Assembly (NCBI GenBank): GCA_016710585.1
Contig: JADJVN010000003.1
Coordinates: 310,001-374,000 of the forward strand
DNA: 64,000 nt
DNA from: Saprospiraceae bacterium
GTDB taxonomy: Bacteria > Bacteroidota > Bacteroidia > Chitinophagales > Saprospiraceae
Direction of reading: 5' to 3'
The stretch's first letter is position 1. Each line of letters opens with the position of its first letter. The translations under genes and the position numbers were made by a program. Positions 55,221-64,000 of the stretch are shown in pieces. A model generated the notes under the pieces. That model was not told where the DNA came from. It did no database searches and saw nothing but the letters and a program-made list of their open reading frames with translations.

Positions 55221-56858
55221 ATGAAAATTACATTAGCTCAGTTGAATTATCACATCGGTAATTTTGATGGAAATTTAAGTCAAATGAAAGAGGCTATTGA
55301 AAAAGCAAAAGAAGATCAGTCTGATTTAATTTGTTTTTCAGAACTATCGACATGTGGCTATCCTCCAAGAGATTTTTTAGAGTTTAGGGACTTCATCCAT
55401 CAGTCTATGAATGTTATTCAATCACTTTGTGAGCAAAGCTTTGATATCGCCATCGTAGTAGGTGCGCCAACGGTAAATCCAGAAATAGAAGGAAAGGATT
55501 TATATAATAGTGCTTTTTTTCTTTATGGTGGAAAGGTGCAACATATAGCCCATAAAGCATTATTGCCCAATTATGATATTTTTGATGAATATCGTTATTT
55601 TGAACCGAACAAAAAATTTAAAACCGTAGAGTTTAAAGGTAAGAAAATAGCGATTACCATATGTGAAGATATATGGAATTTGGGCAATAATAATCCAATG
55701 TATACCATAGTTCCTATGGATGAGATGATGAAAGAAAATCCAGATTTTATACTCAACCTATCAGCTTCACCATTTAGTGCAACACATGCTAAAGAAAGAA
55801 TAGAAGTGATCAGAGCAAATGTGCTGAAATATAAAATTCCAATGTTTTATTGCAATAGCTTTGGGTCACAGACTGATGTAATATTTGATGGTGGTTCTAT
55901 CGTGATGTCTCCCGATGGACTGACATATGATGAAATGCCTTTTTTTGAAAAATGTCAGCGCAATTATGATCTAGATCAAGTATGTGAAGGAGGGAAAAGT
56001 AATGAACTACCAAAAGAAGAAGTGTCTCTAATTTATCAAGCATTAGTATTGGGAATAAAGGATTATTTTTCAAAATTAAATCTTAAAACAGCACTATTAG
56101 GTCTTTCTGGTGGGATTGACTCGGCACTAACCTGTGTGTTGGCAACACATGCATTGGGAAAGGAAAATATCAAGGTATTGCTCATGCCATCTCAGTATTC
56201 TTCAGAAGGTTCAGTTGTTGATGCAAGGGACTTAGCAGAAAAACTCGGAATCTCATATGAAATCATAGCGATCGAAGATATCTTTAAAACCTATTCACAT
56301 GTATTAGATCCATTTTTTAGTGGTATGCCGCAGAATATTACAGAAGAAAATATACAGGCAAGGATTCGAGGTATGTTGTTAATGGCTTTTTCTAATAAGT
56401 TCGGATCGATATTACTCAATACTACAAATAAATCTGAAATGGCGGTGGGATATGGTACGCTATATGGTGATCTGTGCGGGGGACTTGCAGTATTGGCAGA
56501 TGTATATAAGACTCAGGTATATGAATTGTCACATTATATCAACAGAAATGAAGAAATCATCCCCCAAAATTCTATTTCAAAGCCACCATCTGCTGAGTTG
56601 AGGCCGGGTCAAAAGGACAGTGATTCATTGCCAGATTATTCTATTTTGGATAAAATATTATACCAGTATATTGAACTTGAGAAAGGGCCTAATGAAATCA
56701 TCGATCAGGGATTCGACAGAGATATTGTCTTAAGATCTTGTAGGTTGGTAAATAAAGCAGAATTTAAAAGATATCAATCACCTCCGGTCCTTAGAGTATC
56801 TTCAAAATCTTTTGGGCTTGGAAGAAGAATGCCTATTGAGGGCAAATATTTAGTTTAA
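55221..56858 (+). CDS. nadE: Glutamine-dependent NAD+ synthetase
   Basis: A 545-residue cytoplasmic enzyme making NAD+ from deamido-NAD with glutamine as nitrogen donor. The N-terminal CN-hydrolase (glutaminase) domain has the triad Glu41 ('FSELSTCGYPPRDFLE'), Lys112 ('HKALLPNYDIFDEYRYF') and Cys148 ('ITICEDIWNLG'). The C-terminal synthetase domain has the PP-loop 'LGLSGGIDSALTCVLATHAL', 'LLMPSQYSSEGSVVDARDLA', 'NTTNKSEMAVGYGTLYGDLC' and 'KPPSAELRPGQKDSDSLPDY'. The length matches the two-domain bacterial form. A TAGATTTG (-7 type) sits at 55196-55203, 18 bases before the ATG, so it may have its own promoter. It converges with the LTA-synthase-like gene (8 bases). Confidence 0.95.
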   Translation: MKITLAQLNYHIGNFDGNLSQMKEAIEKAKEDQSDLICFSELSTCGYPPRDFLEFRDFIHQSMNVIQSLCEQSFDIAIVVGAPTVNPEIEGKDLYNSAFFLYGGKVQHIAHKALLPNYDIFDEYRYFEPNKKFKTVEFKGKKIAITICEDIWNLGNNNPMYTIVPMDEMMKENPDFILNLSASPFSATHAKERIEVIRANVLKYKIPMFYCNSFGSQTDVIFDGGSIVMSPDGLTYDEMPFFEKCQRNYDLDQVCEGGKSNELPKEEVSLIYQALVLGIKDYFSKLNLKTALLGLSGGIDSALTCVLATHALGKENIKVLLMPSQYSSEGSVVDARDLAEKLGISYEIIAIEDIFKTYSHVLDPFFSGMPQNITEENIQARIRGMLLMAFSNKFGSILLNTTNKSEMAVGYGTLYGDLCGGLAVLADVYKTQVYELSHYINRNEEIIPQNSISKPPSAELRPGQKDSDSLPDYSILDKILYQYIELEKGPNEIIDQGFDRDIVLRSCRLVNKAEFKRYQSPPVLRVSSKSFGLGRRMPIEGKYLV

Positions 56859-56866
56859 AAAATTGA

Positions 56867-58687
56867 TCATCTATTATTAAAATCTTTCATTAATACTTGA
56901 AGATAGGCTTTAAGGTCATCTTCAGTTGTAGTTGAATGAGCTTCATTTTGAATGATGGATTTTGATTCAAGAGAAAAGACCATTCGCCCTGAAGTATCAA
57001 TACTACCAACTCCAGGATTATAAGCGTAATAGACAAATGGATTATATGTAGTAGAGAGTAAATCTTGATTGAATTTATATTCTTTTGTTGAGATATTCAA
57101 TTGATTTAATATGGTTTTTGCCAAATCACTTTGTGATGATAATCTCATGATCGTGGAATCACTTTTCACTGCTCCTCCAGTAATGTGCATCGTAATATGA
57201 AATTTTTTTGGATCATATAATGCCATTGATCCAGGAAATCTTCCTCCATGATCCCCCACTAGAATGACCACAAGATTATCCCAAAGCGGCATTTTTTTTA
57301 TACTGTCAAGCATGGCTCCCAATGAACGATCGGCATAATGAATACTATTGACAAATTTGGTTTCTTCATCATTCCCTTCCCATTCATTTTTCATCGGTAC
57401 ATCATAAGGTGGATGACTGCTTAAGGATAATACACAGTTTACAAATGGTTCTTTTGCTTGCTTAAGATCTGAAACGACTTTTTCAAATAAAATGTGATCA
57501 TGAACACCCCATTTTGCATTATAGCTTGAAGGATCAAAATTGTTTTTGTCAATAATTTCATTAAATCCAGCACTTAAAATATAAGATCTCATACTTGCAA
57601 AATTCAATTCTCCACCATAATAAAATGTAGAAGAATAATTTTTTTGTTGTAATGATTTAATGATCGAAGGCAAACCTTCAGATTTTTTTTGATAGAGCAT
57701 TATCGAGGATTGAGGTTGAGCTGGATAGCCACTCAATACACTCACCACACCTTTATCTGTGCGGTCTCCACATCCATAAGCATTGGGAAAATAAATGCCA
57801 TCTTGAACAAGTTGATTCAAACGAGGCATGATTTCTTTATCCTTATATTTTTTATGATTGACTTCAGCAGTAAATGTTTCTAAGATGCAGATCAAGATAT
57901 TTGGAGAATCTGTTTTAAAATATTTTTTATCAGCTATAAGATTTGAATTAATAAGTTTGTCAAATTTACTTTGAGCAAGACCATCATCCATAAAATTAAA
58001 ATTTGATTTAATTTTATTTTTTTGAACACTAGTATAAATCATATTCCAAACAGGATTAATGGCCAGATGATTCAAAAAAATATCCTTGCTATAATACATT
58101 TGACCGGGATTCAAAGGGAACTCACCAAGCCCTCCTCTAATAGGAATGATCCATACTGCCATGAAGAAAATTAAAATACCTAGGCTAGATAAACTGTATT
58201 GAATTTTTTCATTTTTTAATATTAAAAATCGAAGTATAAGTCCAATTAATATTGAAATAATTAATGATAAAACAAAAACCAGTATCATTTTGCCAGTTAA
58301 GAAGTTTGCAGCTTCTCCAGGAACTGTCAAATAATTGAACGGAGTATAATCAATCCGGTATCCCCAATCTTGATAGAGTTCACAGTCTACAGCAATGAAT
58401 ATACTAAACAGAATGATCAATACTAAATTATAAACATTTATTATTTTTTCAGCAATTTGAGATTTAAAAATATGGTTGATGAGTAGAATGATAAAAATTG
58501 GAGTCAGTACATAGAAGCTCATTGATAGATCCATTCTAAATCCAACAATAAAGGAAAAGACACATCTCCAATTTAATTCATGCTGACCAAAAGCAACTTG
58601 ACAAAGCATAAACAGCAATCTTGTAAGTGCAAAAAAACAAAGCCAAAAGATTAATTGACGCAGAATATATCGTAAAAATATTTTCAT
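56867..58687 (-). CDS. LTA-synthase-family membrane sulfatase/phosphoglycerol transferase
   Basis: A 606-residue protein with about five transmembrane helices in the first 205 residues ('YILRQLIFWLCFFALTRLLF', 'VYNLVLIILFSIFIAVDCEL', 'MILVFVLSLIISILIGLILR', 'SLGILIFFMAVWIIPIRGG') and a periplasmic alkaline-phosphatase-superfamily domain. That domain has 'NILICILETFTAE', 'GCGDRTDKGVVSVLSGYPA' (nucleophile Thr), 'CVLSLSSHPPYDVP' and 'LVVILVGDHGGRFP' (DHG metal site). In Bacteroidota without teichoic acids, such proteins probably transfer phosphoethanolamine or phosphoglycerol to envelope glycans or lipids; the substrate is not inferable. It is transcribed alone on the minus strand and is divergent from the thioredoxin-like gene. 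Confidence 0.85.
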   Translation of the reverse strand: MKIFLRYILRQLIFWLCFFALTRLLFMLCQVAFGQHELNWRCVFSFIVGFRMDLSMSFYVLTPIFIILLINHIFKSQIAEKIINVYNLVLIILFSIFIAVDCELYQDWGYRIDYTPFNYLTVPGEAANFLTGKMILVFVLSLIISILIGLILRFLILKNEKIQYSLSSLGILIFFMAVWIIPIRGGLGEFPLNPGQMYYSKDIFLNHLAINPVWNMIYTSVQKNKIKSNFNFMDDGLAQSKFDKLINSNLIADKKYFKTDSPNILICILETFTAEVNHKKYKDKEIMPRLNQLVQDGIYFPNAYGCGDRTDKGVVSVLSGYPAQPQSSIMLYQKKSEGLPSIIKSLQQKNYSSTFYYGGELNFASMRSYILSAGFNEIIDKNNFDPSSYNAKWGVHDHILFEKVVSDLKQAKEPFVNCVLSLSSHPPYDVPMKNEWEGNDEETKFVNSIHYADRSLGAMLDSIKKMPLWDNLVVILVGDHGGRFPGSMALYDPKKFHITMHITGGAVKSDSTIMRLSSQSDLAKTILNQLNISTKEYKFNQDLLSTTYNPFVYYAYNPGVGSIDTSGRMVFSLESKSIIQNEAHSTTTEDDLKAYLQVLMKDFNNR

Positions 58688-58762
58688 TAATGCGCAAACT
58701 TACTAAAATTGTCAATTTTTAAGGAATATAAAACCAATTGGATGGGACACTGTTAAACTTTA

Positions 58763-59287
58763 ATGCCAAAATATTTAGTTTTTGTCGCACTTACTGTTTT
58801 TTTAGTATTTGCAATTCGCTATTTTTATTTTAGACCAATATTGGGTTATGGTGAGGCTTGTCCAGAATTTAAATGTCAAAATATTCAAGGAAAAGAACTT
58901 AGTCTATCAAGTTTTAAAGGGAAATATGTTGTTTTGGATTTTTGGGGAAGTTGGTGTGCCCCATGTCGAGCTGAGAATCCAATTCTAAGAATGTTCTATG
59001 AGCAATACAAAGATGCGAAATTTAACTCTGCCGAAGGAATAGATTTTTTATCAGTTGCCCTTGAAAGAAATCGAGATCAAGCAATCACAGCCATAGAAAA
59101 AGATGGATTAATTTGGCCCAATCAGGTCATACAGGAGGACAGAATGAACAGTGATATGGCTGTAAAATTTGGAGTTAAAGAGATACCAAGTAAATTTTTA
59201 ATAAGCCCAGAAGGCAAAATATTGCTTGTTAATCCAGATTTTAAGGAATTAGATGATTATTTGGCAAAAAATCGATTAAAAAACTGA
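58763..59287 (+). CDS. TlpA-like thioredoxin-fold protein
   Basis: A 174-residue membrane-anchored protein with an N-terminal helix ('YLVFVALTVFLVFAIRYFYF') and a periplasmic AhpC/TSA-Redoxin-type thioredoxin domain. The redox motif is 'VLDFWGSWCAPCRAENPILR' (CAPC). 'FGVKEIPSKFLISPEGKIL' includes the cis-Pro, and 'LSSFKGKYVVLDFWGSW' is typical of TlpA/ResA reductases that reduce periplasmic disulfides. The start ATG at 58763 fits the membrane anchor. It heads the plus-strand gene string with grpE, 71 bases upstream of it; a role in cytochrome maturation is possible but unproven. Confidence 0.9.
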   Translation: MPKYLVFVALTVFLVFAIRYFYFRPILGYGEACPEFKCQNIQGKELSLSSFKGKYVVLDFWGSWCAPCRAENPILRMFYEQYKDAKFNSAEGIDFLSVALERNRDQAITAIEKDGLIWPNQVIQEDRMNSDMAVKFGVKEIPSKFLISPEGKILLVNPDFKELDDYLAKNRLKN

Positions 59288-59358
59288 CAAAATGACCAAT
59301 ATTTTGCTTTGGCAAGAGAATTGAATTAACTATTAGAATATACAAAATACAAATAGAC

Positions 59359-59898
59359 ATGACAGAAGAGGAAAAAATACAACAAGAGATATTAGACAAA
59401 CAACAATTTGAATCCATCGAAGATTCTAATAAAATTGACATAGAAAAGGATGAGATTTTAGCTTTAAAGTCTGAATTGATGGATCAAAAGGATAAATATA
59501 TCAGGTTGGTAGCTGAATTTGATAATTTCAAGAAAAGAAATATTAAGGAGCGTATTGACTTGATAAAGAATGCCTCTCAAGATATGATTGTGGATTTATT
59601 ACCTATAGTTGATGATTTTGAAAGGGCTCAGAAACTATCAGTAGAACAACAAAATGAAAACATATTTCCAGAAGGTATGAATTTGGTTTATCATAAATTA
59701 ATTGGATTATTAAAGTCTAAAGGGCTAGAGCCTATGGATTCCAATTTAAAAGATTTTGATCCCAGTTTTCATGAAGCAATTACTGAGTTTCCTAGTCCAT
59801 CAGACGAACTTAAAGGCAAAGTAATAGATACCGTAGAGAAAGGTTATTTACTGAATGATAAAATCATACGATACGCTAAAGTAGTCGTTGCGAAATAA
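59359..59898 (+). CDS. grpE: Nucleotide exchange factor GrpE
   Basis: A 179-residue cochaperone of DnaK that catalyses ADP release. Residues 1-55 form the charged coiled-coil start ('EEEKIQQEILDKQQFESIED', 'KSELMDQKDKYIRLVAEFDN'), then 'FKKRNIKERIDLIKNASQDM', 'LLPIVDDFERAQKL' and 'LLKSKGLEPMDSNLKDFDPS'. The C-terminal beta wing includes 'FHEAITEFPSPSDELKGKVI' and 'VEKGYLLNDKIIRYAKVVV'. The length and both domains match the family. The dnaJ start follows 28 bases after the stop, so they form a grpE-dnaJ operon; dnaK is not in the window. Confidence 0.95.
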   Translation: MTEEEKIQQEILDKQQFESIEDSNKIDIEKDEILALKSELMDQKDKYIRLVAEFDNFKKRNIKERIDLIKNASQDMIVDLLPIVDDFERAQKLSVEQQNENIFPEGMNLVYHKLIGLLKSKGLEPMDSNLKDFDPSFHEAITEFPSPSDELKGKVIDTVEKGYLLNDKIIRYAKVVVAK

Positions 59899-59926
59899 AA
59901 ATAAGAAAGGCTACAATTTAAAAAAA

Positions 59927-61084
59927 ATGAGCAAAAGAGATTTTTACGAAATATTGGGTGTTCCCAAATCTGCTGATGCAGATTCATTGAAAAAAGCATA
60001 TCGCAAGGTAGCGATGAAATATCATCCGGATAGAAACCCAGGAGATAAATCATCGGAAGAAAAGTTTAAAGAAGCTGCAGAAGCTTATGAAATACTTAGT
60101 AATCCAGATAAAAAAGCCAGGTATGACCGATATGGCCATGCTGGTGTCGACCCCAATCAAGGATTTGGAGGAGGTCGATCTGGGAATATGGAGGATATAT
60201 TCAGTCAGTTCGGCGATATTTTTGGAGACTCTGGAAGTCCATTTGAATCATTCTTTGGAGGAAGTAGAAGTGGAGGAGGTAGATCAGGTGGCCAGAAAGG
60301 AAGCAATCTTCGCATAAAAGTAAGCATGACTTTAGAAGAAATTGCAACAGGAATTACAAAAAAAATAAAAGTCAAAAAACAAGTTTCCTGTAAAACTTGT
60401 GGAGGAAGTGGCGCTAAAGACTCAAAATCTGTAAAAACCTGCAGTGGATGTAATGGATCGGGTTATGTACGTCAGATAAGAAGTACATTTCTTGGTCAAA
60501 TGCAAACGACTACAACCTGCCCCACTTGTAATGGAACAGGTCAGCAAATAGCAAATAACTGTACAAGCTGTAGAGGATCAGGAGTTGAGAATAATGAAGA
60601 GACAATAGAAATCCAAATCCCAGCTGGAGTGGAGGATAATATGCAACTCTCTATGCGTGGTAAAGGTAATGCAGGAGCTAATGGTGGACCTGCAGGAGAT
60701 CTTTTGATAAGCATAGAACAAAAGGAACATGATACATTTACAAGAGATGGCATGAATATTCATTTTGATTTTTATGTAAATATTGCAGATGCTGCACTAG
60801 GTACACAGGTTGAGGTACCGACTTTGACTTCGACTGTCAAAATTAAAATTCCACCAGGAACACAGAGTGGTAAAATATTCAGATTAAAGGGTCTTGGTAT
60901 CCCGTCAGTACAATCTTATGACAAAGGAGATCAACTTGTGCACGTTCACGTTTGGACTCCAAAAAATGTGTCAAATGAAGAGAAAACCTTGTTGGAAAAA
61001 ATTAGAAATATGAATAATTTTAATCCACATCCTTCTAGCGAGGAGAAAGGATTCTTCGATAGGATGAAAGAATTTTTCAGATGA
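59927..61084 (+). CDS. dnaJ: Molecular chaperone DnaJ
   Basis: 385 residues from the ATG at 59927, directly before 'SKRDFYEILGVPKSADADSL'; an ATG at 59888 would add 13 unrelated residues. The J domain carries HPD in 'YHPDRNPGDK'. A Gly/Phe-rich region follows (about 74-133), then the zinc domain with CxxCxGxG repeats ('CKTCGGSGAK', 'CSGCNGSGYV', 'CPTCNGTGQQ', 'CTSCRGSGVE'). The C-terminal substrate-binding domains include 'IPAGVEDNMQLSMRGKGNAG' and 'HVHVWTP'. DnaJ stimulates DnaK ATPase and delivers substrates. The end overlaps the GldH-like start by 4 bases (ATGA), so the pair is translationally coupled. Confidence 0.96.
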   Translation: MSKRDFYEILGVPKSADADSLKKAYRKVAMKYHPDRNPGDKSSEEKFKEAAEAYEILSNPDKKARYDRYGHAGVDPNQGFGGGRSGNMEDIFSQFGDIFGDSGSPFESFFGGSRSGGGRSGGQKGSNLRIKVSMTLEEIATGITKKIKVKKQVSCKTCGGSGAKDSKSVKTCSGCNGSGYVRQIRSTFLGQMQTTTTCPTCNGTGQQIANNCTSCRGSGVENNEETIEIQIPAGVEDNMQLSMRGKGNAGANGGPAGDLLISIEQKEHDTFTRDGMNIHFDFYVNIADAALGTQVEVPTLTSTVKIKIPPGTQSGKIFRLKGLGIPSVQSYDKGDQLVHVHVWTPKNVSNEEKTLLEKIRNMNNFNPHPSSEEKGFFDRMKEFFR

Positions 61085-61551
61085 AAAAACTAAGCATTTT
61101 CATCCTTGGTTTAGTATTTATAACTGCTTGTAAAGAGGATATCATTTATTCCTCTGAAATAAAAATAATTGATGAATCATGGTCTTATGGCCAAAAGTTA
61201 AATTATGTCTGGGATATTCAAGATACAAGTTTACAGTATGATATTCTTTTAACTTTGAAACATGGAGCTGATTTGAAATATCACAATTTGTATACAAAAA
61301 TAATCAGTGTATATCCTGACTCTACAAAATTTGAAAATATCCTCTCCTTGGAGTTGTTTTCACCCAATGGGAGGCCTTTGGGCGAATGCTCTGGTTCGAG
61401 ATGTACCACTCCAATTTTATTACAAGAAAAAGTGAGTTTCAATAAAATTGGAAAATATAAAATAGAAATTCAACAAAACTCCCGAGATAGTGTCATTCAA
61501 AATATAAGCGCCATAGCTTTAGAAATTTCAAAATCAGAGCTAACAAAATAA
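61081..61551 (+). CDS. GldH-like gliding motility lipoprotein
   Basis: A 156-residue lipoprotein. The signal peptide 'SIFILGLVFITAC' ends in a lipobox Cys at about residue 17. The mature domain shows the GldH pattern: 'SWSYGQKLNYVWDIQDTS', 'QYDILLTLKHGADLKYHNLY', 'LSLELFSPNGRPLGECSG' and 'FNKIGKYKIEIQQNSRDSVI'. In Flavobacterium, GldH is needed for gliding and contributes to type 9 secretion. The weak overall conservation makes this a family-level call. It overlaps the end of dnaJ, and a CorC-like gene (GldE relative) follows. It fits the many T9SS substrates seen in the window. Confidence 0.75.
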   Translation: MKKLSIFILGLVFITACKEDIIYSSEIKIIDESWSYGQKLNYVWDIQDTSLQYDILLTLKHGADLKYHNLYTKIISVYPDSTKFENILSLELFSPNGRPLGECSGSRCTTPILLQEKVSFNKIGKYKIEIQQNSRDSVIQNISAIALEISKSELTK

Positions 61552-61604
61552 TAGAATCAGGTATGTAGGGAAATAAAAACATGAGTACTATGAATTATTA
61601 TTAT

Positions 61605-61612
61605 TAATTTTG
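61605..61612 (+). promoter_or_regulatory. Putative -7 element (TAATTTTG) before the CorC-like gene
   Basis: Exact TAnnTTTG match 21 bases before the GTG at 61634. It gives a very short leader (about 14 bases) and supports that start. No good -33 TTTG is seen. Confidence 0.4.
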
Positions 61613-61633
61613 CCCACATAATTCAATTATTCT

Positions 61634-62875
61634 GTGTCAATATTTTTAATTATTTTTTTTTTAATCTTAACCGCTTTTTTTGCTGGAGCAGAGATTGCCT
61701 ATGTTACTGCCAACAAGCTTGCAGTTGAAGTAAAAAAATCAAAAGGCTCCTCCATAGGTAAAATTCTATCTCGTTTTTATGAAAATCCTGAGGATTACAT
61801 TTCAGTGATTTTGATTGGAATAAATATTAGTATTGTAGTTTTATCCTACTTGCTCACTGATTTTTTCAATCTTCCACTAAAAAATTTGGGACTTTCAGAT
61901 AATGCTACGATATTGATTAGTACATTTTTAGTTACTATAATCATTCTTGTATTTGGTGAGTTCTTGCCTAAAGCATTTTTTAGATTATATGCTAATAATG
62001 CAATGAACTTTCTAGCTTATCCGCTATTGTTTTTCCACAAATTATTATATTTACCAGCCAAATTTTTTTCAAAGACTTCCAATTTTATTATTAAATATTT
62101 ATTCAGAGAATCTATTACAAAGACGAGGATGCGATTTAGTCCATTGGATTTAGAACAATATATGCACAATCCAATGAATCAGGTTCATGAAGAAATTGAT
62201 GCAGATATTTTTAAAAATGCGCTTAATCTCAATCAAATCCGTGTGAGTGAATGTATGATTCCTCGTACAGAAATTGTGTTTATCGATGTCAATGATAGTA
62301 TGGAAGATCTCAAAGATGCTTTTATTAATTCAAAGCTTTCAAAGATTATAATCGTAGACCAAGACATAGACAATATTCTAGGATATATTCATCACCAACA
62401 ATTATTTCATCCATCCACATCACTTAAAGATATGGTGCGAGATATTCCATTTGTTCCAGAGACCTTGAGAGTAGATGATCTTATGCTACGTATGAATAAG
62501 TTGAGGATTTCAGTAGCTTGTGTAGTAGATGAATATGGTGGAACATCTGGCTTAATCACATTGGAAGATATTCTAGAAGAAATATTTGGTGAGATTGAAG
62601 ATGAGCATGATGATGAGGCATTTCTTGAAATGAAGGTAGGAGAAAATGAATATTTATTTTCTGGTAGATTGGAGTTGAGTTATCTCAATGATGAGTATGG
62701 TCTTAATCTTCCATTAGATGGTGACTACCACACCTTATCAGGATATTTAGTATCAGCTTCTGGGACGATCCCCGAACAAGGGTCTGAGATTATCTTAGGA
62801 GATTACAAATTTGTTTATGAGTTGGTAAGCGATACGAAGATTGAAAGTGTGAGGATATTTGAGATTAATGCTTAG
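61634..62875 (+). CDS. CNNM/CorC (HlyC) family membrane protein, GldE-like
   Basis: A 413-residue inner-membrane protein starting at a GTG ('SIFLIIFFLILTAFFAGAEI'). The DUF21/CNNM transmembrane domain spans about 1-150 with 3-4 helices ('YISVILIGINISIVVLSYLL', 'LISTFLVTIIILVFGEFLPK'). A paired CBS module follows (about 200-330; 'VSECMIPRTEIVFIDVNDSM', 'SKIIIVDQDIDNILGYIHHQ', 'VVDEYGGTSGLITLEDILEE'), and a CorC_HlyC domain ends the protein. CNNM-type proteins are linked to Mg2+ or Co2+ transport; the GldE variant in gliding Bacteroidota supports gliding. Which of the two this is cannot be decided from sequence alone, but adjacency to a GldH-like gene favours GldE. Confidence 0.88.
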   Translation: MSIFLIIFFLILTAFFAGAEIAYVTANKLAVEVKKSKGSSIGKILSRFYENPEDYISVILIGINISIVVLSYLLTDFFNLPLKNLGLSDNATILISTFLVTIIILVFGEFLPKAFFRLYANNAMNFLAYPLLFFHKLLYLPAKFFSKTSNFIIKYLFRESITKTRMRFSPLDLEQYMHNPMNQVHEEIDADIFKNALNLNQIRVSECMIPRTEIVFIDVNDSMEDLKDAFINSKLSKIIIVDQDIDNILGYIHHQQLFHPSTSLKDMVRDIPFVPETLRVDDLMLRMNKLRISVACVVDEYGGTSGLITLEDILEEIFGEIEDEHDDEAFLEMKVGENEYLFSGRLELSYLNDEYGLNLPLDGDYHTLSGYLVSASGTIPEQGSEIILGDYKFVYELVSDTKIESVRIFEINA

Positions 62876-62894
62876 AATTGTTGAAATTCGTTTA

Positions 62895-64000
62895 ATGAAG
62901 AATATAAGTTTGTTTTGTTTTTGTTTGATTTATTATGGAGTAGTTTCGCAAAATCAAATTGGTTTAAATGATTCATTTGAAGCTCAACTGATAAGAAAAT
63001 ATGGATGCTTAGCTCATGTTTTCCACAATACTGATTATGCATTAATTAAAAGAAATGATACCTTGTATGATATCATTAATAAAAAATTTGAACACCAAAC
63101 TTCATCTAAAGATAGTAAGGTTGCGATATTACCAAATCATTTGGCAATAATTAAAAACGATACTGGGCGCATTGTTTTTGATCTAAAAGCTAGAAAGCAA
63201 GTCTCAAGAACTTATAAATATATAATAGCCTCAGGAGTTAATTTTATTGCTAGTGACGATGAAATTCATTATGATTTATTAGGAAACGATTTTGTAAAAA
63301 TTTCAACAATTCAATATAATAATATTGTCGAAGTAAAAAAATGGTGTTTCAAAACGGAAATAGATAAAAAGCAAGGTCTTATTGATAGGAAAGGGAACCA
63401 AATCCTACCTAACGAGTACGAATCAATTTTTTCAATGCATACTGGACCAAAGTGGGTTGCAATAAAATCAGGGAGAACTTACCTCTATGATTCATTGGAC
63501 TTGATAGCTCAGGTAGACTCCCTTTACTGTGTTTTTGATTTTAATGAAAATTATGCCATAATTTGTCCTAATAAATTTATTAGCAATAAAAAGAAACCTA
63601 AATTCGGTTTAGTTGATTTTAACCATAAACTGATAATTCCCTTTCGTTTTGAATCTATTAAAATGTATCCTCAATATTTTCAATGTTTTGATGGAAATAG
63701 CTACAGCTATTATGATACTAGTGGTACCTTAATAGTTGATCACAGTAAATTTAATATCAAAACTGAATGTAACTTATTAAAAGCGAAGAAGTATAATGAA
63801 GGAGATTATTATGGTTTGATTACAGACCAAGGAGTTAAACTAACAAAGGCTGTATATTACCCTTTGAAACAGATGGATCAAACAGGTTATTGGAAAGGTT
63901 ATAATCAAAGTAGTTCGCAACATGAGTACTTTACACCTGCGGGTGAGAAATTATTATTTAAAGCTGAGTTGATTGAGATGGATGCCAACGGAAATGCAAT
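62895..64000 (+). CDS. Secreted WG-repeat-like protein, 5' part (runs off right edge)
   Basis: An open frame of at least 368 codons from the ATG at 62895, cut by the window end. The signal peptide 'ISLFCFCLIYYGVVSQ' precedes repeating blocks in the style of WG (Trp-Gly) beta-repeats: 'GLIDRKGNQILPNEYESIF', 'FGLVDFNHKLIIPFRFESI', 'SYSYYDTSGTLIVDHSKF' and 'YYGLITDQGVKLTKAVYYP'. WG-repeat proteins have no settled biochemical role; many are extracellular in Bacteroidota. Any sorting domain would lie beyond the window. It begins 19 bases after the CorC-like stop and may share its transcript. Confidence 0.75.
   Translation, partial: MKNISLFCFCLIYYGVVSQNQIGLNDSFEAQLIRKYGCLAHVFHNTDYALIKRNDTLYDIINKKFEHQTSSKDSKVAILPNHLAIIKNDTGRIVFDLKARKQVSRTYKYIIASGVNFIASDDEIHYDLLGNDFVKISTIQYNNIVEVKKWCFKTEIDKKQGLIDRKGNQILPNEYESIFSMHTGPKWVAIKSGRTYLYDSLDLIAQVDSLYCVFDFNENYAIICPNKFISNKKKPKFGLVDFNHKLIIPFRFESIKMYPQYFQCFDGNSYSYYDTSGTLIVDHSKFNIKTECNLLKAKKYNEGDYYGLITDQGVKLTKAVYYPLKQMDQTGYWKGYNQSSSQHEYFTPAGEKLLFKAELIEMDANGNA

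Noticed and set aside
60541..60763. Minus-strand frames opposite dnaJ
   Set aside because: They arise from the Cys/Gly-rich zinc domain read backwards; dnaJ is certain.

Overview
The window looks like a chromosomal segment of an AT-rich Bacteroidota, most likely from the Saprospiraceae/Saprospiria lineage. The signs are several proteins with type 9 secretion (T9SS) type A or type B C-terminal sorting domains, HYR/DUF7619/SprB-like adhesin modules, a GldH-like gliding lipoprotein, bacillithiol synthase BshA, TAnnTTTG-type -7 promoter elements and almost no Shine-Dalgarno sequences. I see no tRNA, rRNA, CRISPR array, transposase or prophage gene. The lineage is inferred from gene content only.

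Layout. 1-2.4 kb (minus): a LytTR response regulator followed by the N-terminal part of a large beta-propeller sensor that runs off the left edge. 2.6-25.1 kb (plus): a long accessory cell-surface cluster with a small T9SS protein, a collagen-like protein, a lipoprotein, an FN3-like secreted protein, two giant RHS-type genes (about 6.4 and 6.9 kb), two more lipoproteins, a beta-helix lipoprotein, and a coiled-coil outer-membrane barrel protein. Nearly every gene here carries single-base frameshifts. 25.3-29.9 kb: housekeeping genes (an inositol monophosphatase-like gene, alpha/beta hydrolase, ftsH, rsfS, birA); the first three are also damaged. 30-48.7 kb: intact secreted proteins (Omp28-like, a 1694-residue HYR/C-type-lectin/GEVED adhesin, a DUF7619 protein, a glycoside-hydrolase-like protein, a cohesin/dockerin-like protein, a T9SS type B protein) interspersed with ksgA and a lineage-specific helical protein. 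48.7-62.9 kb: compact housekeeping genes (bshA, merR-like, YceI, exoA, rlmI, lysE, ACMSD-like, nadE, LTA-synthase-like, tlpA, grpE-dnaJ, gldH, CorC/GldE-like), then a partial secreted WG-repeat-like protein at the right edge.

How it fits together. The left cluster is best read as one surface-assembly or antagonism locus. RHS gene A carries the long N-terminal shell-type region. RHS gene B carries YD-like repeats, the RHS core motif and an unrecognised C-terminal tip. The genes flanking the pair share a related N-terminal domain (5.8 kb and 22.8 kb), and the last encodes a probable outer-membrane barrel with a coiled coil. This is the most plausible 'undescribed system' here.

Caveat. Frameshifts, mostly at homopolymers, plus two apparent internal deletions are concentrated between about 3.8 and 27 kb and hit even ftsH, whereas 27-64 kb is almost free of them. 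A local sequence-quality problem explains this better than biological decay, so broken genes are described as whole genes with break points given.
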